Positions 61,440 to 64,000 of a stretch of DNA of 64,000 nucleotides are shown here, one piece after another. The notes under the pieces were generated by a model. That model was not told the origin of the DNA. It worked only from the letters and a program-made list of their open reading frames with translations, and did not search any database. The DNA is taken from the NCBI GenBank assembly GCA_945787785.1, contig CALZIO010000007.1, positions 1 through 64,000 on the forward strand. The letters run 5' to 3'. The stretch's first letter is position 1. The number at the start of each line of letters is the position of its first letter. The stretch comes from an uncultured Chromatiaceae bacterium (GTDB lineage Bacteria > Pseudomonadota > Gammaproteobacteria > Tenderiales > Tenderiaceae). A program made the position numbers and the translations under genes.

Positions 61440-62102
61440 CTAAGCAAGAAGCACTGCAACTATTCCCGTTATAAAAATCCCATCAAATGTACCTGCACCT
61501 CCAATCGAGGCGATTGGGGTGCCCATCTTGCGGATGTCTTTCAAGCGCAACATATCCGCACCAATCAAAACGCCCAGTGTGCCGCAAATATAAGCGAGCG
61601 GTGCACTGAAGTTTGGATTAATCATCAAGGCGACAGCGGCCGCAATCAGTGGTGCGAAAAGAAATGGCATACCAATGCCGACACCCGGAATCGGTCGGCT
61701 GGCGAAATAACTGGCCAGGGTGACAATTGATACGGCCAACAACAAATCAAATACCGATAACGGATTGTGATAAATAAGATAGAGGCTGAAACAGACGGGA
61801 ATGAGACAGCCGCCGACATTCATGGCAATGGTGGTGTAGCCAGTAAAGGGTGGCATTACTCGTTTCAGCAGACTAAGCATGTGTGGGGTGTCAACCGGAT
61901 GTGGTGGTTGTTCCGCTTTGATCTTGAACAAAGGCATGTTAATACCACTGCCTATTAATGAAATTAGTAGCAGTAATAATGCTGAATCGGGTGACAAGCC
62001 AAGTTTGGCAAAGCTGATGGTAAGAATGCCCAGCTGGATAAAAGCCAGTAACAGGCTCAACAGAAACAGCAGGGCCAGTAGAACTAGTGGTGAAAATGGC
62101 AT
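61440..62102 (-). CDS. DUF1614 membrane protein
   Basis: A 220-residue protein with about six hydrophobic helices. DUF1614 features are INMPLFKIK, the GVGIGMPFLFAPL region and the C-terminal IASIGGAGTFDGIFITGIVA. Function unknown. Its GAGG ribosome-binding site (spacer 7 bp) lies inside the end of the MITE-like element at 62106. It follows the PRPP synthetase gene in the same direction. Confidence 0.85.
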   Translation of the reverse strand: MPFSPLVLLALLFLLSLLLAFIQLGILTISFAKLGLSPDSALLLLLISLIGSGINMPLFKIKAEQPPHPVDTPHMLSLLKRVMPPFTGYTTIAMNVGGCLIPVCFSLYLIYHNPLSVFDLLLAVSIVTLASYFASRPIPGVGIGMPFLFAPLIAAAVALMINPNFSAPLAYICGTLGVLIGADMLRLKDIRKMGTPIASIGGAGTFDGIFITGIVAVLLA

Positions 62103-62105
62103 ATT

Positions 62106-62334
62106 GGTACCTCTAAAAACCCACTAAAGGCGCGCTGGCAGCGGTTACCCTCAAGGGGTACCAAGGGAAAACAAGCTCAAAATGCTCATTTACTACCTGT
62201 AAACTCGGCAATTGCTCCCGGCATTGCCCTACCTCCTGCATCCATGCAGTCGTCCGCTTTCTTGAGCCCGTTCTTTGGGTTTTCACTTGTTTTCGCCTTG
62301 CCATCATCACCTTGATTGGATTTTTTGAGGTACC
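62106..62334. mobile_element. MITE-like element with terminal inverted repeats
   Basis: GGTACCTCTAAAAA at 62106 and TTTTTTGAGGTACC at 62321 are inverted copies with one mismatch in 14. The 229-bp unit has an internal near-palindrome GGTTACCCTCAAGGGGTACC. It fits exactly between the prs stop codon and the DUF1614 start. A 74-codon minus-strand frame spans it but has a GTG start inside the repeat and odd basic composition, so it is not called as a gene. No transposase. No target-site duplication is obvious. Confidence 0.6.
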
Positions 62335-62337
62335 CAC

Positions 62338-63207
62338 TTAGTGTTTAATTGCGTCGGCGATTAACTGGTCTAGATGTATGACATTGGTGTTGTGACTGAT
62401 GCTGTCACAACTCCATACATGTGAAATACAGGCATTAGCCAGAACCTGTTCGGTGTCATCGGCAAATAGTGGGTGGGTTATCAGGCAATCAACGGTTTGG
62501 GCGCCGGCCTTTTTTAACTCCTTGGCGGCTTGGGCGATGGTACGGCCGGTGCTGGCGACATCATCGACAATGATAACAATCCTGTCACTAAAATCCTGTT
62601 CGGGTAACTTGATGTGAACGATATGATCACCAACACGCTCCTTCTTAGCTACCACCCATTCAAGCTCATTCTGCCTGGCGATCTTTTTGACCCATTGTTC
62701 CGATTCACTGTCTGGTCCCAACAGTAAAGGCGGGTGAGGCCGTTTGTTCAAAAACTCAGCCATCAAGCCGGTCGCAGAAAGGGTAATGGTTTCTGTGTTG
62801 AGGATGACCTGACCCAAATTATCGATACGGTGAAGATGTGGGTCGACGGTGATAACAGTATCAAACAGCTCGCCTAGCCAATGGCCGATGATTCTTTGGC
62901 TCACTGCTTCGCCGGGATGGAAATCTGTGTCCTGACGCATATAGCAGAGATAGGGTGCAACCAGCGTGATATGTTTTACCCCTTGCTGCCGGGCCACATG
63001 GCAACTGAGAAAAAGCTCAATTAATTTGTTGTTGGGGTAATCAAGGCTGCGGCAAAATATGATGTCATCATCCAGCTCAGCCGGTAGCGTGACTTTACTC
63101 TCGCCATCGGGAAAGTGATGCACAGCCACTTCAGCATAATCAATGGCCAGTGCTTTGGCCAGGCGTTGTGCCTGGTCACGGTAATCGTGAAAACCCAGTA
63201 GTAACAT
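62338..63207 (-). CDS. prs: Ribose-phosphate pyrophosphokinase (short, archaeal-like type)
   Basis: A 289-residue PRPP synthetase that makes PRPP from ribose 5-phosphate and ATP. It has FPDGESKV near residue 30, the flag-region CYMRQDTDFHPGEAVS, the metal site DPHLHR and the PRPP-binding loop VDDVASTGRTIAQAA. It is ~25 residues shorter than the housekeeping class I enzyme and closer in style to archaeal forms, so a separate essential prs probably exists elsewhere. It starts 2 bp after the phosphorylase gene. Confidence 0.88.
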   Translation of the reverse strand: MLLLGFHDYRDQAQRLAKALAIDYAEVAVHHFPDGESKVTLPAELDDDIIFCRSLDYPNNKLIELFLSCHVARQQGVKHITLVAPYLCYMRQDTDFHPGEAVSQRIIGHWLGELFDTVITVDPHLHRIDNLGQVILNTETITLSATGLMAEFLNKRPHPPLLLGPDSESEQWVKKIARQNELEWVVAKKERVGDHIVHIKLPEQDFSDRIVIIVDDVASTGRTIAQAAKELKKAGAQTVDCLITHPLFADDTEQVLANACISHVWSCDSISHNTNVIHLDQLIADAIKH

Positions 63208-63209
63208 GG

Positions 63210-64000
63210 TTAAAACTCCACATAGGCCTTGGGTAACTGGTCAGCGTCACCGGTGTTGTAACCACTGCCGTGTTGTGAGGTCAGGTTTTGGGCGAAATCA
63301 TAATCACTCTTGAATTCGGCATGCACACGATAGAGAACATCGCCCTTTGTTACAGTATCTCCCAGCTTTTTCAGTAGCTCTACACCGGCACCTTTATCCA
63401 TGGGGGCGCCTGCAAAACGGGCTAGCTTGGCCATATGATAGTTGTTAATTCCAATAACGCTACCATCTGTTTCGGTTTTAACCTCAAAATTCAGTTTTCC
63501 CAGGGTGGGTTGTTCTGCGCATCGTCCTTGGCTGTCGATGATGTTATTCATCTTGGCCAGGGCGCGGCCCGATTCAAGAATGTCGCGGGCGATGGTGTAA
63601 CCCTGGCCGCCACGCACATCCGGATCAAACTCCAGTACGCGTCCGGCTAACCTTAGTGATTTCTGACGCAGATCGTCAGGCGCGTCAGGATCGTTATTGA
63701 GAATCTGCATGACATCGCGTGCTTCCAGCACGGGGCCAATGCCACGACCGATAGGTTGACGGCCATCAGTAATTACAACTTCAAGGTGAATGTTCAGGCG
63801 ATCGCCGACAAATTCAAACAATTTGCGCAACGCCAAGGCCTCGCGCATGTGACGTACTTTGGCAGTGGGGCCAACCGGAATATCTATAAGTAAATGTGTT
63901 GACCCGGCGGAGAGCTTTTTCGACAAAATAGAAGCGACCATTTGCCCTTGTGAATCGATGCTTAGCGGGCGTTCCACCGAGATCAGCACGTCGTCAACTG
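63210..64000 (-). CDS. Thymidine/AMP phosphorylase family enzyme (N-terminal part outside window)
   Basis: The minus-strand frame is open to the right edge; ~263 C-terminal residues are visible. The stretch [20 protein letters not shown], then [20 protein letters not shown], and the C-terminal [20 protein letters not shown] place it in the pyrimidine-nucleoside phosphorylase superfamily, in the branch with archaeal AMP phosphorylase. That branch cleaves NMPs with phosphate to a base and ribose 1,5-bisphosphate. It is coupled to prs (2 bp apart). Whether the substrate is AMP or thymidine cannot be read from this half. Confidence 0.85.
   Translation of the reverse strand, partial: VDDVLISVERPLSIDSQGQMVASILSKKLSAGSTHLLIDIPVGPTAKVRHMREALALRKLFEFVGDRLNIHLEVVITDGRQPIGRGIGPVLEARDVMQILNNDPDAPDDLRQKSLRLAGRVLEFDPDVRGGQGYTIARDILESGRALAKMNNIIDSQGRCAEQPTLGKLNFEVKTETDGSVIGINNYHMAKLARFAGAPMDKGAGVELLKKLGDTVTKGDVLYRVHAEFKSDYDFAQNLTSQHGSGYNTGDADQLPKAYVEF

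Noticed and set aside
62113-62337. 74-codon minus-strand frame spanning the MITE-like element
   Set aside because: It begins inside the terminal repeat with GTG and covers exactly the element. It may be a chance frame or a remnant, and I cannot support a product.

Overview
This 64 kb window looks like a stretch of chromosome from a gammaproteobacterium of moderate G+C. Several conserved gammaproteobacterial neighbourhoods support this: rnfABCDGE followed by nth; metG on one strand and apbC(mrp)-dcd on the other; purM-purN opposite a DUF2066 gene, a CDP-alcohol phosphatidyltransferase, an AI-2E/PerM permease and hda; and clpB, acnB, proS and nadC of the usual type. Two methyl-accepting proteins, a type II/IV secretion-type ATPase, an EAL-domain regulator and an RNF complex suggest a motile, respiring, probably aquatic organism. 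I cannot name the genus from the sequence alone. No rRNA, tRNA, CRISPR array, prophage or transposase gene was seen.

Layout. 1-5.2 kb: the 3' part of a REC-HPT-REC-EAL regulator, a secreted M1-type metallopeptidase and hisC. 5.3-13.9 kb (minus strand): DUF1841, nth, the RNF operon and metG. 14-15.1 kb: an unrecognised secreted protein with its own terminator. 15.4-24.3 kb: apbC, dcd, purine synthesis genes and the cluster DUF2066/phosphatidyltransferase/PerM/hda/nadC. 24.4-26 kb: an accessory patch of very small genes and a broken glycine-rich-domain gene that carries a 121-bp multi-hairpin insertion. 26.2-34.7 kb: proS, a lytic transglycosylase, small periplasmic proteins, acylphosphatase, an aspartase/fumarase-family lyase, YqhA, YihY, a LysM lipoprotein and a WrbA-type flavodoxin. 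34.7-36.9 kb: a large beta-helix surface protein with a GlyGly-CTERM-like tail. 37.5-39.8 kb: an operon of two DUF1538 membrane proteins, a PII-like protein and a CBS-domain protein. 39.9-41.9 kb: a palindromic repeat, a pgaD remnant and a DUF4382-type lipoprotein. 42-46.7 kb: clpB and a chemoreceptor. 47.5-50.6 kb: a large secreted protein interrupted by a poly-G frameshift. 50.8-55.9 kb: an amylosucrase gene with an in-frame stop, lying between a decayed copy of the acnB 3' end and full-length acnB. 56-58.5 kb: a response regulator, zinc-ribbon and GspE/PilB-like ATPase operon. 58.5-61.4 kb: an SDR dehydrogenase, an Aer-like PAS protein and a CZB chemoreceptor. 61.4-64 kb: DUF1614, a MITE-like element, a PRPP synthetase and the C-terminal part of an AMP/thymidine phosphorylase-type enzyme.

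The most interesting signals are: (i) arrays of a ~11-bp direct repeat (core TGTTA..CA) at three separate intergenic loci, which look like operators of an OmpR/PhoB-type regulator; (ii) the DUF1538-DUF1538-PII-CBS operon, a candidate regulated transport system; (iii) the structured insertion in the glycine-rich-domain gene and the MITE whose end supplies a ribosome-binding site; (iv) the poly-G tract that puts a large surface protein out of frame; and (v) the amylosucrase locus flanked by direct repeats of the acnB 3' end.
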